A DNA stretch of 64,000 nt. It comes from Owenia fusiformis (Eukaryota; Annelida; Polychaeta; Sabellida; Oweniidae). The stretch is from the NCBI GenBank assembly GCA_903813345.2, contig CAIIXF020000004.1, positions 15,509,196 to 15,573,195 of the forward strand, written 5' to 3'. The translations under genes and the position numbers were made by a program. Below the pieces are notes generated by a model, which saw only the letters and a program-made list of their open reading frames with translations, was not told the DNA's origin and did not search any database. Positions 36,640 to 51,000 of this stretch are shown piece after piece; positions within the stretch are counted from its first letter, which is position 1; each line of letters opens with the position of its first letter.

Positions 36640-38015
36640 ATAGTACAGGACTATGTTAGAATAAATGAGACAAGGCCAGTCAATTTTGAGATAAATATGG
36701 AAAGATACATTTCACGAAATTCAATTGTCTTTTTCAATATTGCCATTATCGTAAAAGACAATTGAAATCCAGAATTTTTAATATTTTCAAGAAATGGCAT
36801 TCTGCACAAGATAATTGTCTGTTTAGATGACGGAGTGAAAACCTACTTTTACACTGCAGATAGTCTTTTGGAAGTAACCACTTACTTCCAAATAATTACT
36901 GGGCCAATAGAAAGATGACATTGGGATTTGTCTATAAAAGTGCATCCCAACGGTAAGCTTGACAACTTGAAGTTTTTATCAGATGGCATATCAAAGCTAT
37001 TCAACGTCAGAATTTTAATTTTGTTCCTGAATTACAGGACAACAAATTTGATGATCTTTTTAAATCACCAAAAATAAACAGGCTTTAATGAGTGACTCAA
37101 AAACTGACATCTGATTGTCAAATTTATAGAGGGGACTCTAAAACCTGCGTAAGAGGAACACCTTTTAGAGGAGCTTACAGGGATTCATTAACATGGGCCA
37201 TAGGACATCAATAAACTATTCCACTTATAAAGGTGTTCTATACGACAATTTTGAAATGAACTTACATCTTTCTTACAAAATAATTCCCTATCTTATGCTA
37301 GATATGCAGTGTAAACGTACATAGAATGAAATAAGAGACTGGCTCAGAGTTATTGGACTTCTATGAGACTACCTTTAGGTGTGAACTATTTCAATTCTCC
37401 TAACTCCATCAAACAAATAATTAGATTGTACTGGTCTTAAAGTCAAGAAATGCGATACAAACTTTCAGTTATATTCTACAGTAGTAGAATGCTTTTATTC
37501 TGTGGAATATAAACATTTTGGGATGTATTTTAAATCGCGCCAAGAAAATTTGAATTTTCAAGTGGCTTTGTTCTACTGCACCCTTTTTTACTTAAATTGA
37601 TTACAGAGATAGAATTGTAAAAAAAAACATTGTATTTCTTGTATTATCAAAAAACATAATATTAACAAAGAAACTTTAGACTGTCAACTACATGTTTCGC
37701 ATGTCAACATTTTATGAAGGACTGTGTCCATTGGATGAATAGCCAAGGAGCATATATAACAGCTACAAATATGTAATTTAATTTGTATAAATGTAAATAA
37801 AAGTATATTGTACAAAAGTAGTTTTATACTTTCCTGTTCCTGACACGATTGATCGACTTTGATGATTAAATATAAGTTTCATTTTTTCTCTAAATACTCT
37901 AAATATCAAACCTTGAACAAAACATACACGAATTGAACTGTTGGCTGACGGTTTAATCAACTATTTTATGGCCAAATCATTTCAATATGAATAGCACCTG
38001 TCGCTATTTCATTCA
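36640..38015. other. EFHC2 3' UTR and downstream intergenic sequence
   Basis: AATAAA occurs at 36660-36665 (rather close to the stop) and again near 37795. A fragment of the GGAACACC repeat lies at 37140-37245. From about 37935 the sequence (GGCTGACGGTTTAATCA, CATTTCAATATGAATAGCAC) resembles the MITE family seen at 24526 and 26354. No gene. Confidence 0.5.
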
Positions 38016-38151
38016 TATTACATAGAAAAAAGAAGATTACAGATTAGATAATAACACTTTGATTGCCATAACTCAAGACTAACTGAGGAAACACAACTTT
38101 GAAGGCTTCGCTAAACCGAATGGACAGCCCCTACGCCATGATAACAAAAGG
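38016..38151 (+). pseudogene. Displaced degenerate copy of EFHC2 exon 9
   Basis: ATTACATAGAAAAAAGAAGA through CATGATAACAAAAGG is a roughly 85-90% copy of exon 9 (34982-35119), about 1.4 kb past the EFHC2 stop. It has a two-base deletion, TAA/TAG stops and no splice sites. It begins directly at the edge of a MITE-like sequence, which suggests capture and re-insertion by that element. Confidence 0.8.
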
Positions 38152-38460
38152 ACCATTCAATTGTTTTTGACGCCGCACGGCCTAAGTGTAAGGTAATGTA
38201 GTCGAGTGGACCGATTTGTTGAGTTACAGTGTCTTTCCAACAAATAATGGGCTTTGAGTGAAAAATAAATTATAGAACAGTGTACAGGTTTTGTACATCA
38301 ACCTTGGTCCAATGATATTTCACTTCTACCGTTGAATGGAATGATAAATGCATTTTGAATGAAAGATGTTGTTATACAGGACGTCTAATATAGTACTCCA
38401 AGCACGATCCGTGTATGAAAATAATCTTGGTTTCTTAAATAGATGCATGAGTGTTCGTTA

Positions 38461-39856
38461 ACACCCCAGTCACATTTGTCGTACGGCGGCCGTACGTCGA
38501 CCGCAGATCAATTAAATCAGTGTATTTCTGCGGTGAGCATAGGAAAACTACGCTCGCCTTGCGGCCTCCGTACGGCGTATCCACTTTTTTACTATGGCTG
38601 GCCATCTGGACCAATGTATCGTCATACTTTTAACGCCGTAAAATCTACTTTTAACGCCGTAAAAACGATTTTATACGCCGTAAAGAATTACTTTTACGCC
38701 GTTAAAAACGATTTTTTACGCCGTTAAAATTCATTTTGAACGGCGTCAAAAATAATTTTTAACGCCGTAAAAAACGATTGTATACGCCGTAAAGAATTAC
38801 TTTTTACGCCGTTAAAAACGATTTTGTACGCCGTCAAAACCTATTTTTACGCCGTTAGAAATTATTTTTTACGCCGTTAAAAATCTTTTTTACGCCGTTA
38901 AAAATTATTTTTTACGCCGTTAAAAATTACTTTTTACGCCGTTAAAATTACTTTTTACGCCGTTAAAAATTATTTTTTTACGCCGTCAAAACTGATTTTT
39001 TACGCCTTTCGAAATTGCGAACGTACAGAACATTGTTAATCATTTGCAAAAAAATGTTTAAACAATGAAAACTCGATGTATATCAAATTCCCGAGATTTC
39101 CTTACAACCAAATGCGTCTGGCAAATAAAAATTCCAATATAAATGATAAATATGACATGTACAGTGACAGAAACATAGGGTTTTTGATTTATATCAATCA
39201 GTCGGTAAGTCGAACATACACGTTCGTTTGTTCAATGAATACCAGATTGTAACGCTGGTTTTAATTGGCTGCCAGCTATACTTTTTAACGGCGTACAAAA
39301 TCGTTTTTAACGGCGTAAAAAGTAATTCTTTACGGCGTATAAAATCGTTTTTACGGCGTTAAAAATTATTTTTGACGCCGTTCAAAATGACTTTTTACGC
39401 GTACATAATTATTTTTGACGCCGTAAAAAAATCAATTTTGACGGCGTACAAAATCGTTTTTAACGGCGTTAAAAGTAATTCTTTACGGCGTATAAAATCG
39501 TTTTTACGGCGTTAAAAGTATGACGATACATTGGTCCAGATGGCCAGCCATATTTTACAGGCCGCAGGGTCGCCGTAGAAATCATAATGAATCATTATTT
39601 GTCAATGTTTCACGATCACTTTTCATTTGATATTACATCCTAGCACTAACAATAACCTTTATAAATTGTCCTGATGTAAATAAAATGAAAAAAAGTATTT
39701 TTTATCAACAGAAATTTAAAATTCACCGTGCGGCTGCCTTGGGAAATGTGACTGCAAAAGTATGAGAGCGCAGAAATTCTACGGCGAGTGTAGAAAAGCT
39801 ACTGGCCGCAGAAATGATAGACTGCACGGCGGCCTTGGGAAATGTGACTGGAGTGT
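38461..39856. mobile_element. 1.4-kb foldback element with ACGCCGTTAAAA subrepeats
   Basis: ACACCCCAGTCACATTT at the left mirrors AAATGTGACTGGAGTGT at the right, each flanked by TA. Just inside, CGTACGGCGGCCGTACG and the GCCGCAGAAATGATAGAC-type motif are shared with the 17830 element. Both arms hold tandem units TTTTTACGCCGTTAAAAA: some 18 in the left arm (38630-39005) and about 10, reversed, in the right arm (39280-39520). The unique centre (39010-39270) has no ORF. TGGTCCAGATGGCCAGCCAT and its mirror mark the inner arm boundary. Confidence 0.85.
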
Positions 39857-40069
39857 TATCCTTTTTTCAGCTCTTGATTGTTTACGACATATCAAAATCA
39901 TTTAGATATCATTTGACTTGAAAATTTTCAGCTCGATTGTTCAATGTAGGAGGTGTTCCAGGGTGGTGTTACCTTGTACTATAAATCAACGTTTAGCCAA
40001 GAAATACACTCATTTTGAAAGGATGGTTAAGACATTTTATTCTCCAGTTTATTCATCTGGAAGTACCTA

Positions 40070-40260
40070 TATACACTCCCCTCCATAAGTTTGGCAACCT
40101 TTGTTCCCCCATTGAACTACGTGTTAAAGCCTCTTTACCTTTAAATTTTTATTTACTTAACCTGCAATGAAAATACTTATACTATTAATGGAAACGTAAT
40201 TTGACTTAATTTTCAATACCTCCAAATTTTACATGATACATGTTAGATTACAAATCAACT
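40070..40260. repeat. Single end of the TACACTCCCCTCCATAAG element
   Basis: Matches the first about 170 bp of the complete element at 53366-54243 (CTCCCCTCCATAAGTTTGGC, then AACTACGTGTTAAAGCCTC). No second end is found nearby, so it is truncated. The remaining interval 40260-42050 is AT-rich with no gene that I can support. Confidence 0.75.
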
Positions 40261-42057
40261 TGCTATTAATATCATCTTCAAATGTAAAAGGTGTCTGTTT
40301 TGTAAAAGGTTACTTTGATCCAATTAAGTCATGACATAGACAACATGACATAGACATTTTTCATCAATAGCACATCAATGTCCCAGCTCTATCTATCGAC
40401 ATTGTTTCATAGCATTTAAGTTTGACAACACTATAGCAATGTTTAGTTAAACGTCAATCATTCACTTGTATTTATAAATATGACGGGATCTATGTGACTT
40501 TAATGGAACGCTCACCTCTATCAGTTCACGCAACAACATCTAGGTCTTGTTTATCATTTTAGCAAATGTCAATATTGCAAAAAAACATTGTAATAAACAG
40601 TTCTTCAAAAGGTATTCCTACATTCTAAACCTGAGCTCTGTCTGCTTAAAGTTTACCTTGAATTTTTAATGTCAGTGTAATCCCAAAAACGTCATACTTT
40701 ATTGAAGGATTTAAAACACGTTTACATTTTTATACTCAAAATGACATAAAAACTGTACAAACTTAGTTATTATCATTAATTTTTGAGATTTATATTTGGA
40801 ATGAAAAAATCCGCTTTGTTTTAAACATCATGGATGATTATTGCAATTTTGTCACCCCTTATATCATTCTAGTTCTAGTCTAGATATCCAAGCATGAGCT
40901 TTTCTCGTTTTCTCGTTATTTTTGTGTTCTTTTTAAAAATCTACATCTTTAAAAACTAAACTAAAACCCACATACATGACGTTTAATAATACGTTCTGTA
41001 CATAGTGAAAATAATACCTTTAAATGCAGTTTCCGGACTTCATGTATATGAAATTGAAAGGTAACTATCTTAAAGCAGTGCTTTTGTTAGCACATTAGTG
41101 TCTCCTATTTGAAGAGTTATCCATTCTATCGTAACAAGTCAGCTTGAGCTGGCACTCAGAATATTATTTTTGAGACTAATCAAAGGCAATGTCATTATAC
41201 AATTCATAAATAAGAACAGGGTGACATGGTGGGGTACTGTACGTATTTTTCATAACAAGTTAGAATTAATTAAGTATTCTTAGAAGATGTTAGTGTCAAA
41301 TAGAAATAAGTTGTTATGACCATTCCTGTTCGCAACCTAGTAAACTTTAAAATTCGAAATGCTGGAGGGCATGACGATAGGGGTAATCATATGCGACAAG
41401 CATGTTACCAAAACACGGGCGGATCATGTTTAAAATATAAACAATGATTAAACATGGACTTATTTTTAGTAAGAAATGTATGGTGTTACATATAGAGTGT
41501 TTTGGGATTTGACCCGTCTGGGCCTTGATTTTTAATATTTTTACGGTTCCTTTTTTAAACAAACATTTCAGCATTTAAAATCTAATTATGTACAACGAGG
41601 GATGCTATCTCTACTGCGTAATAAATACTAGATGATGCTATCAGAGGAGTGTCACAGAGGGGCAAGAATGTCTTTTTAAACCTATGCCTAGTAAACGCTT
41701 CTTTGCTTTTCTTTAAAGGATCAAACAAATCATCAGATTCCGTGCTATAATGAGTCCTTTGATTTTCCCAAAGAAAGAAATATACTGTCTAATAGTTTAT
41801 TTTTCTTTCAGTATTCAAGAAAATTCCAAATTAAATCACGAGACCCATTTATATGCTCTACGTTATTTTAACCTATTTCACTGAAGATATACCCCAGGTT
41901 AATTATTCTACATTATTAATTTTAATATTCCATATATTGAAGGCTGTTGAATTTTCATTCATACCCTGGATATGACTGCTTATAAAGCTTACTTCGTGGG
42001 TAGTTTTCAGATGATCTTTTCGCATCAAATGCAGCACAGCGGTAGCACAAAAAGACC

Positions 42058-45000
42058 ATGGACTCTGAGAAGAAAGCGACGCCGATTGTATTTCAGGTAG
42101 ACTAGCGTTTTTTGCAAAACTATGTCTTAAAATTAACATACTGAAAACTGACATTTAAATCCACAACTCCATATCGCTAGATGTTCAATCAAAGATATTA
42201 AGCTAGAATTGAAAAGAATCTAATTTGAGTGCACCTTATCTTGATCTTCTTATGAACATTGAACTAGACAATAGTTTATATTGTAAGCTATATGACAAAA
42301 GAGATGACTTTAATTTTGACATTGTTAATTTTCCACATTTTGATAGTAATGTTCCACTGAACCAGGATATTATATAGCAGGGGGTGTTCAAGATACATAG
42401 GTTATTTCATGCTTGATTTTCAATAGTGTCAATATAATATTTACCGAGGTCAATGTCATATTTCCCGTGGAATAAAATTCATATTGAAAATCAAGCATGA
42501 AATAACCTTTTTATTCCATAATTAAATTTTTGAGAATTCAAGGAAAAAGAAATATTAAAGAAAATTGAAAAATTGAAAAGGAGTTGGGTAAACTAGCAAC
42601 AGAGAGTGCCCCAATTGAAGTGTGAAAAAACTTTTTTTAAGAATAGGAGAAAAAAACATCAGAAATGCATAGATTGAAGTCTATATTTTTGGGTAGTATT
42701 TTTTAAAAAAATTAGAAAAAATTGTTACTGTGTCTGGAGACCTTCAAAGAGGGTGGGGGCCAGAAGGAAAAAAATTCACATATTTTGCAAACCTCTTGAT
42801 GAATTCCAATTTACTCAGCTATGAATGAATGTTTTTGATTTATCTGACCAAGATTATGTAAATATATATTTATTTGATCCATACATACAATTGATTTAAA
42901 CAATATGTACAGTTTAGAGGTAAGTAAAGCTTTGAAAGGACATTTCATGCTGAGTCTGGGTGACATTTTTATTCACTGGAGGTAGTAATCCTTTGAGTGT
43001 TTTCACATAGAGCATAACAAGTCTCCACTCTAATAAGTGCTTCTTTAGTTACATAAATGTTATATTGTTGCATACAAAGAATAATTTTGATGGAGACTTA
43101 TTATGCTCGATGTGAATTTTAGGACTTTATAGAAAATTTTGCCTGCCATTTTTGTTGATTATTCAAAATGGCCAAATGCTATTCATGCTGCATATGTAGG
43201 AAGCAGGTAAATTCTCCTAGAAAACATCAAGTGGTTATATGTGCACAACATCTGAATCAGGTAGTTCAAGTGATGATGAGTAAAACTAATCAGAAAATGT
43301 TTCATTGTTATTTCATTAACAAGACAATGATGAAATGTGTTGAGATTTTAGATGTTTTTCACCTTTTAGGTCATCTCCAAGAAGTGATTATCTCCGTTAT
43401 CTGTACTTACTGTTTCCTAGACATTATGAGAATGATTGATAGTAAACTTAATAGTTGCTTTAAAATTATGTTGAATAATATCATTATGTTGAATTATAAT
43501 ATATACAGTGTGTGTGTTTAGTGTGTGGTTTTTAGCATACCCTATGTCGCTAACAGGAAGCAGGACATATTTCTCATAAAAAATAAACATTACTTTACGA
43601 GTCAAATCATGAAATGTACATTCTGAATTTAAATGAATTAAAAATAATAAAGTATTTTCATTATTTTAGGTACTTTTGTTCTCTTTCAGTGTTGCGTGGG
43701 AAGGGCGGAATATATTAATATAAATATCTCATTATTGGCAAATTGCCAATTTACTATATATTGTAATTCCAACCTCTATGAGACTAAATTCCTACAGATA
43801 TTTGTGATATTTTAACCAAAAAGGTATATTTTGGTAGAAAATAATGATTTTTTTTAATTTGACCTTGACCTGGGGAATATGACCTTGACCTAAATTTTCA
43901 TACATTTTTGAAACACATATATCACATAGATTAATAAAATAAAGAGAAAACTTGAAAATCAGGTGGGGCTTAAAATGGCCTTGTTTACCCAACTCCTTTT
44001 AAAAAATATGAAAAGTTTCCAAAAAATGAAAATGTTTGAAAAAATGATTCAAAATTGAATTTTTTTTAAATAAATGAAAATCTTTGAAAAATTGCAATTT
44101 TTTGAAAAAATGAAAATTTCTGAAAAAAATGTTTTTTCGAAAATTGAAAAAATAAATTTAAAAAATCAAATTCTTTGGGAAAAAATGAAAAAATTGGAAA
44201 AAATGATTTTTTTTAAAAAAGAACCTTTTTTGAAAAAATAGGGACAATATGATTTTTCAAGTACATATGATTTTTTTTCGAGGGATAATATGATTTTATT
44301 TCCCAGGGAAAACAGTAGTATTATGGAATAAATATAGATATTAACTAAAGACAACATATTTTAGTGACCAAATTGTTACGTCAAGATAAGTATACACTAG
44401 TAAAAAACTCTAAAAAAATCCTTTCTGGGCTTTGCTGAAAAATATAAGTCTTAAATTATAAAGTTTCAAATTTTACCACGGGAGATGCTGAATGATGTTG
44501 GAATTGTTTAGGAATTTGGAATTCAACTCACAATTCACTTGGCACCTTTTAAGGTGGATGCTGTCATCGAAATCAGCCATAGTTTACTCCTGATGACCTT
44601 TGTGAGTTCTTGTGTTTTGTTGATTATGGCAACAGGTTTGTGAATCGATGTTGACCCTTTGAATTGCCTATTGACTTCAAGATTGGATTTCGTCTATCCC
44701 ACATCATTTTAGACTGAATGCTCTGTTATGAGTATTGGCTATCAATTCTTTCAATTTCTTCTTCAACATGTATTGTAATGACTTCACTATGAATAAATGT
44801 CCCTTGGTGTTCTGGTTCTGGATTGTGATTCGTTTAGATGGATTTTTGTTTCGTTTACTCTTTATGAATTCTATTAATACGATCAGGTCCTATTAAAGTA
44901 CTTCGCCGCTACAATGCCAATTGTGTTGATTCCTTTTGTCAAATAGGGGTCAGTTATTATAATGTATCGCTTAAATGATCTTCTAGGAATCCGAGAAGGC

Positions 45001-48000
45001 ACCAGCTAAGTCCAACAAGAAATACGTCGTTGCTGCATTGGCACTGTTTATTCCACTTGTCACATTATGGAGGCAGTTATTATAATGTATCGCTTAAATT
45101 ATGTTTTAGGAATACGAGAAGGCAACAGCAAAGTCAAACAAGAAATACGTCATAGCTGCAGTGACAGTTGTTTTGATTCTGGTAATCACACTAGGGGCAG
45201 TAATGGTGACTCTGAAACTCACCAATAGATTTGCCGCTGATACTATTAAGGTGAGACACAAAATATATGTCTATATATTACATTACTTTAGTATGAAGAT
45301 TCCAAATATGACATCAGTTTGACTTAATTTTGAATATTTAATGAGGAAATCGAAGCTTAATACGACTCACATCTATACTATTTTCGTTCGCGCATTTTAG
45401 AGTAAAATCATGTTAAAATTTGAACTAGAACAAAACTTCAAGGCTTGAGTCATCCACTTCAAAAGTATATGTCAACATATAATTGCATGAAATTTTTGAA
45501 TTGACGTATGCCGTTTGGTATACATCAATCCGTAAGTGTTTATATCCGGACTGCAATTACAAAAAGTCGCAAAATTGTTCAAACAAGCATTGTGAAAATG
45601 TAACAACTAATTTTTGCCTCAATGGTAAAATAATGGACTAGCATTTTTGGAAACAGAAAATATGTAAATATTAACATTTTACGTACACATTGCACAATTT
45701 CTGCTGTTGGCTCATAAAAATAATCATATTTTTATCAGGAGTATAGGCTGGCAAAGAAAGCTGTTGTTAAAATAGACAAGGAGAATGAAATAACAGAATT
45801 TGTAGATCCAAAAATGGGGTATTCTGCATACAACGATTTCAATTTGGTAAGATCTTGAATTGTTATGATTTTGTATTCAGTTCACGATTTTACACATTTT
45901 ATAAGTCTATATCGTTCACAGTGTCCTGAAAAACTTTAATCGAACGTTAAGCAGATTTTGTGTTGTTTACTTTGTCAGAAATTTGATTAAATATTCTGGT
46001 CTAGTATTTTGACTTTCACTGAACGAAAACAAACACAAGAGACACCTATAATGCCAATCGGCGATTGGGTCCCTCTTGCACGACCTTATACTTTATTAGA
46101 TAATGAAAATAAAATCTATTGATAAAAAAACAAATTTGAAAATTCGCAGGGAGCGGGGGATATCGCTAGATATTAAACGGTCGTGGGCATAAATATCTAA
46201 GATATTCCATTACATCATGTGACCTGGTATTGGCCAATCATATAGTTGCTAGTTAGATAGTAACATAATAATAAAAAATATTCGCAACATTTCTCTGTTT
46301 AAACAGTGAGTATTTAAATAATTGTATATAGGGATAAAAGAAGTGTAAATTCTTTCAGTTCAAAGTATCTTCTTATCTAGTGTTCAGGGACATTTTTAAA
46401 TACAGGGTGTCCGGAAAGTAAAGATCCAAATGCTCTAATTTTCAGAGATTTACGTGTTTTGAGATCAAATTGCTAAAGAATGCTAGGAAAATTACTACAG
46501 TATAGTCAAAGCGTGTTACAATTATGGTTGTTATGGTAACCAGAGTTGGGTGTATGTGGAGCAACGTCACAGTTCTGTTTGATAACTCTTTTTCATTCTC
46601 ATATCATCTGGGCAGTAATTATAATTATTCCAGATAATTTTTTTACTTGTCCAGCTTGTTGATTTTAATGAGTTAAATAATTTCAGGGGTTGACGATGAT
46701 GAAAGTTGTAAGGAATGAAAGTTACGTATGCTATATAAATACTCTTAGCCGAGATTCCCTTTCGCCAGAGGCATTGGAGAGCTATATGGAGCACCACCCC
46801 GTAAGTTTAAAAACGCTTCATAACGTGTGAATTATAAACATAAATATCTTACAGTCAATACAAAAATATCACTTTCATTGTCCTTTGCACAATGGAATAA
46901 ATTGTAGATACTATTATGTTAAGTCGTCCCTTTGTAAACGATTAATTCCAAGACTCGATGAACTGTAGATGATTTAAAAACACTGTATTTGAATGAGGTC
47001 TAGTATACAACTGAAGGTAAAATGGTCATAACTGTCCATTTGACAATTTGACATGAATAAGCACCTGCCTTGCTATTCCTGATGATACTTTTTGTATCTT
47101 TGAACTCAACTACCAACTTAAAATTGTGAAATAGATGAGCGAATCAGATACACTGGATCTAAAGATAGCCATGCATTATTTTGCTAGTTGAAACACATGT
47201 TTAGTACAAGCTTGTGTACCGCTACGCAGAGACATATAATTAATAGTTATATAGTTTTAAGTCCTACATTTTTATTTTACATTTTTATTAAATGTTCAAC
47301 TTCTTGATTTCGATATGCAGTTAGAATGTGGAAATGTAATGTTAAAAGCTGCGTTTAAGAAACAAAATTGTTTAATTTAAAGGAATATTCCTTGCCAGAC
47401 CCTTTCTCTCTTGATATGGTAGCTATAATCATATATATAGTTTCCATATTTAGTAAAACATGGGAAAATGTTTTAATATGGTCAATATTGATCATTTAAA
47501 AATCTAATGCTTATTTCCAGTGAGCTGCCATCTTTTAAGATTTCTTGCAGGAAGTGATGTCATCAACTCTCAACTTCTATAACCTTGCCCATAACAGTAT
47601 AGGAAAGTAGCACAAAATCACTTCTAGACAAGTGATCATTACTTTCTGTGCAAAAATATTTTCAGGGCTTGTCAACTTAGAATAAAAGAAGAGATTTTCA
47701 GAAGGATCAAAAAGACACAATCTTTGACCATTTCAAAACATTTTTGCGTGTTTTGCTAAACATGGCAAGCATATATATGGTTATAGCTACCATATGAGGA
47801 GAGAGATGGTTTGGCAAGGAATATTCCTTTAATGATTTTTTGTGTTAAAGGATGGAGAGGATTTGATGTCTCCAAAGAAGGATGTTGATTTACCAGAATA
47901 CATGCCAGCAAAAGAGGAAATCAGTGATCGGCGATTCCTCAGCGAGCACCTACGAGAGACATGCGAGGGGTTCCCCATTCATTGGCTTGTTCCCGCCCCA

Positions 48001-51000
48001 GCAAATGACTTGAACGGTAAATCTATAAATAACAGGGTCATTACCTTTATTAAGTTTTGTTAATTTAGGAATTCGTAAATCAATTGTTGTTGCCATGGGT
48101 ATAATGACTGCATCCTTAGATTGGTCAAGGATGAGTGCAAAATATTTTCAAAAGTTTCTGATCAATTGTAATTTTAGGAGAAAATTGATAAAATATAATA
48201 TATAGGTAATCAAGGTGAATTAACATTGCTATCCTTAAAATCATTTTTTATCATAGGGTTTAGGAAACAAGGGAAACAAGTGGAATGTGAAAAAGATTAA
48301 CTTTTTGATGTATTTCTAAGGTCTTATCCTTGTCATTTTGACGCAAAAAAGCTACTTAAAGAAGGGCATGTTAATTTTAAAAGACATCATAATAATATAG
48401 GTAAATTTCATCCAAAGTACTTAAGAGTTGGTGAGTTAACATAACTTTGGAAGATCTTTCCAATGGTATATCACACTAGGTACCTTCTGTAAAGGTTTTA
48501 GCTGTAGCAGGGAGACGGGACTTATTTGACACCCTGTATATAATTATAGTTATAGTTGCATATCTCCCTCTGGATAAACCCCATATCCAAAACCTCCCAG
48601 TACATAACCCTTATTTATATATTCCCGGGAATAATTTCTCTGTCTTTATTTCGGATTATTTTATAATATACAGGCGACAAACTTCGGAACAGGGTCCGGG
48701 TCCATAAGCAACAAATTCGTGACCCTACTGTCCGTATGTTGCCAGTAAGCGAGCATATTGGTTGAAGATCACAGTAGAGTTTCCCATAGGGGGGGGGGTG
48801 TATAGAGGTTCCTTGAAATGCATATACAATATTTTTCAGCTCTCTTATACCATATACAATATTTTTTCACCCCTTTTATACCATATACAATATTTTTCAC
48901 AGCTCTTATACCATATACGATATTTTAGGTGAAATACAATATACGATAGTTTTGAAACTGTTTTCGATTAAAGTTTGGATATTTATAAGGAAATAATATT
49001 ATATTAGGAGAGAATCCATGTACTAAAGTAAATGTATTATTATAAGGCACATCAGCATCAGAAAAGCTGTGACCACATTTTATTTTCAGGTAAACAAGTT
49101 GATTTAAAACACATTTATGATATAAGATTCATGACTTCTCTTTAGTGATTTAACAACCAACTTTGACCAAAAAAACTAACTTTGACATTGCTGCAATTTG
49201 CTAAAGCCATTAGCCCATTACCTGTACAAGTACCATAAAGATATTCAAAATTAGCACAAAACCTGCATCATTGGAATGGGTGGAACCCAGTGCTCCTCTT
49301 TCTTATGACCTACTTTCCCATGACTTATTTAAATGTCCTTCATAGTGAGCCAGGAAAAAAATTCTTGAAACATAATTGATGCAGAATTGAGAATGTGGAA
49401 TAAAAGATTCATCATGTGTTCTATGAAAAAAAAGTTTGCTGAGGAAAATATTTATCAGATAGATAATGAAGATCCACAATGCACAAAAATTTTGTAAAGC
49501 AGTTACCTGAAAAAATTAAGTATTGAAAACAGTTTCAGAAATAAAGGACTTCACAAACTTCCATGTAGATAATTCATTTTTGATTGGACTCGAGTCTAGA
49601 AACTAGAGTTTGAAATAAAGGCAAGATGAGACTTGATTGTTTAAACATTTGAAACAAGAGACACTTCGGGGTTTCAGATAAGGCAGCCTCAAAGACAGTA
49701 TAAGTTAAACAAAGGTTTGTCAAAATTAAGCAAATTTCCGTGAAGGTCAAACCACATGTTTCACAAATGATTTCAAGGCAAATATGTATTGATGAGAATG
49801 AAAACTACTCTATGTAACTAGAAATACACTCTTAAAAATGAATTACTTGAGTATTTCCCAAGTATAAAAATTACTTAAAGTTAAATACTTAGTTTTACTT
49901 CATTTTACTTAGGTTTAACTTATATTGTCATTTTGAGTTTTTTAATTGCTAAATTATGTAAATGAGTATTACAATTACTTCAGTAAGTATTTCAATTTCT
50001 CTCCTTGCATTAGTAAATTCACCATGAATGAATTACTTAAAAATTACTTAAAAATTATTCAGTAGTTCAAGATTATTTAAGTAATTTTTGACTTAAAATG
50101 AGTAGTACAATTTCTCAATATAAGGATATCCAAGTAATAATTTTTAAGAGTGTAACTTTCTTTTATAGGACCACGGACGGTATCGCAACAGATTTCAGTC
50201 ATACATTGGATTTTGGCTATTTTCTGAGGATTTGAACAGGTGCATATGTTAGGCCAATGCATTAACTCCAGGACAAGCAGTCATAGAGGTTATAAAATAA
50301 TTTGGACTTTAAGACAGGGAAGGTGCAAACACCCCATCAACATGTTTTTTCTTTATTGTTGTCCTGATTTCCAGACCTTTCCACACCTGTTTTTTCAATG
50401 TTTGTTGCATCGATCACTATGTTGCGTTTTGAGACATGGTTAACATCTTTCAATGAAAATATGATTTATGCAGGGGTTTTAAAGATATCATTTTTGGATG
50501 ACCAAAATTAAGCTGAAAACAATGGATCACATGAGTTTTCCCTATGGGAAAATAACATGAGAAATACATGTACTGTTTTCCACTTTATCCCAAATAAATC
50601 ATATTTTAGAGGTTAACTGTGTCTCAAAGTGCAACATATTGGTGCATCAAACATTGACAAAACATATGTGGAAAGGGCTGAAAATAAGGACAACATTTCA
50701 GAAAAACCTTCCCTGTCTCGAAGTCCAAATTATTTTATAACCTCTATGAGTGCTTGATCTGGAGTTAATGCATTGGCCTAACATATGCACCTGTTCAAAT
50801 CCCCAATAAATAGCCGAAATCCAACACATGACGGTTTGAAGACCAAATAAACACCTTTTGCTATATTATGCTATATTAGCATTGTGATGCTTGTATTAAA
50901 ACATGCGCTGTATGAACACTTTATACTCAAATATTTTCATGATTTATCCCACATACCCCGAAACACGAGTAGCCATAGTGACCATATTTTTCATCAAAGT

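Noticed and set aside
43168-43521. 117-codon ORF starting MAKCYSCCICRKQ, possible zinc-binding protein.
   Set aside because: It lies within an inverted-repeat element, the rest of the frame is AT-rich and shows no domain, and no splice sites support it.
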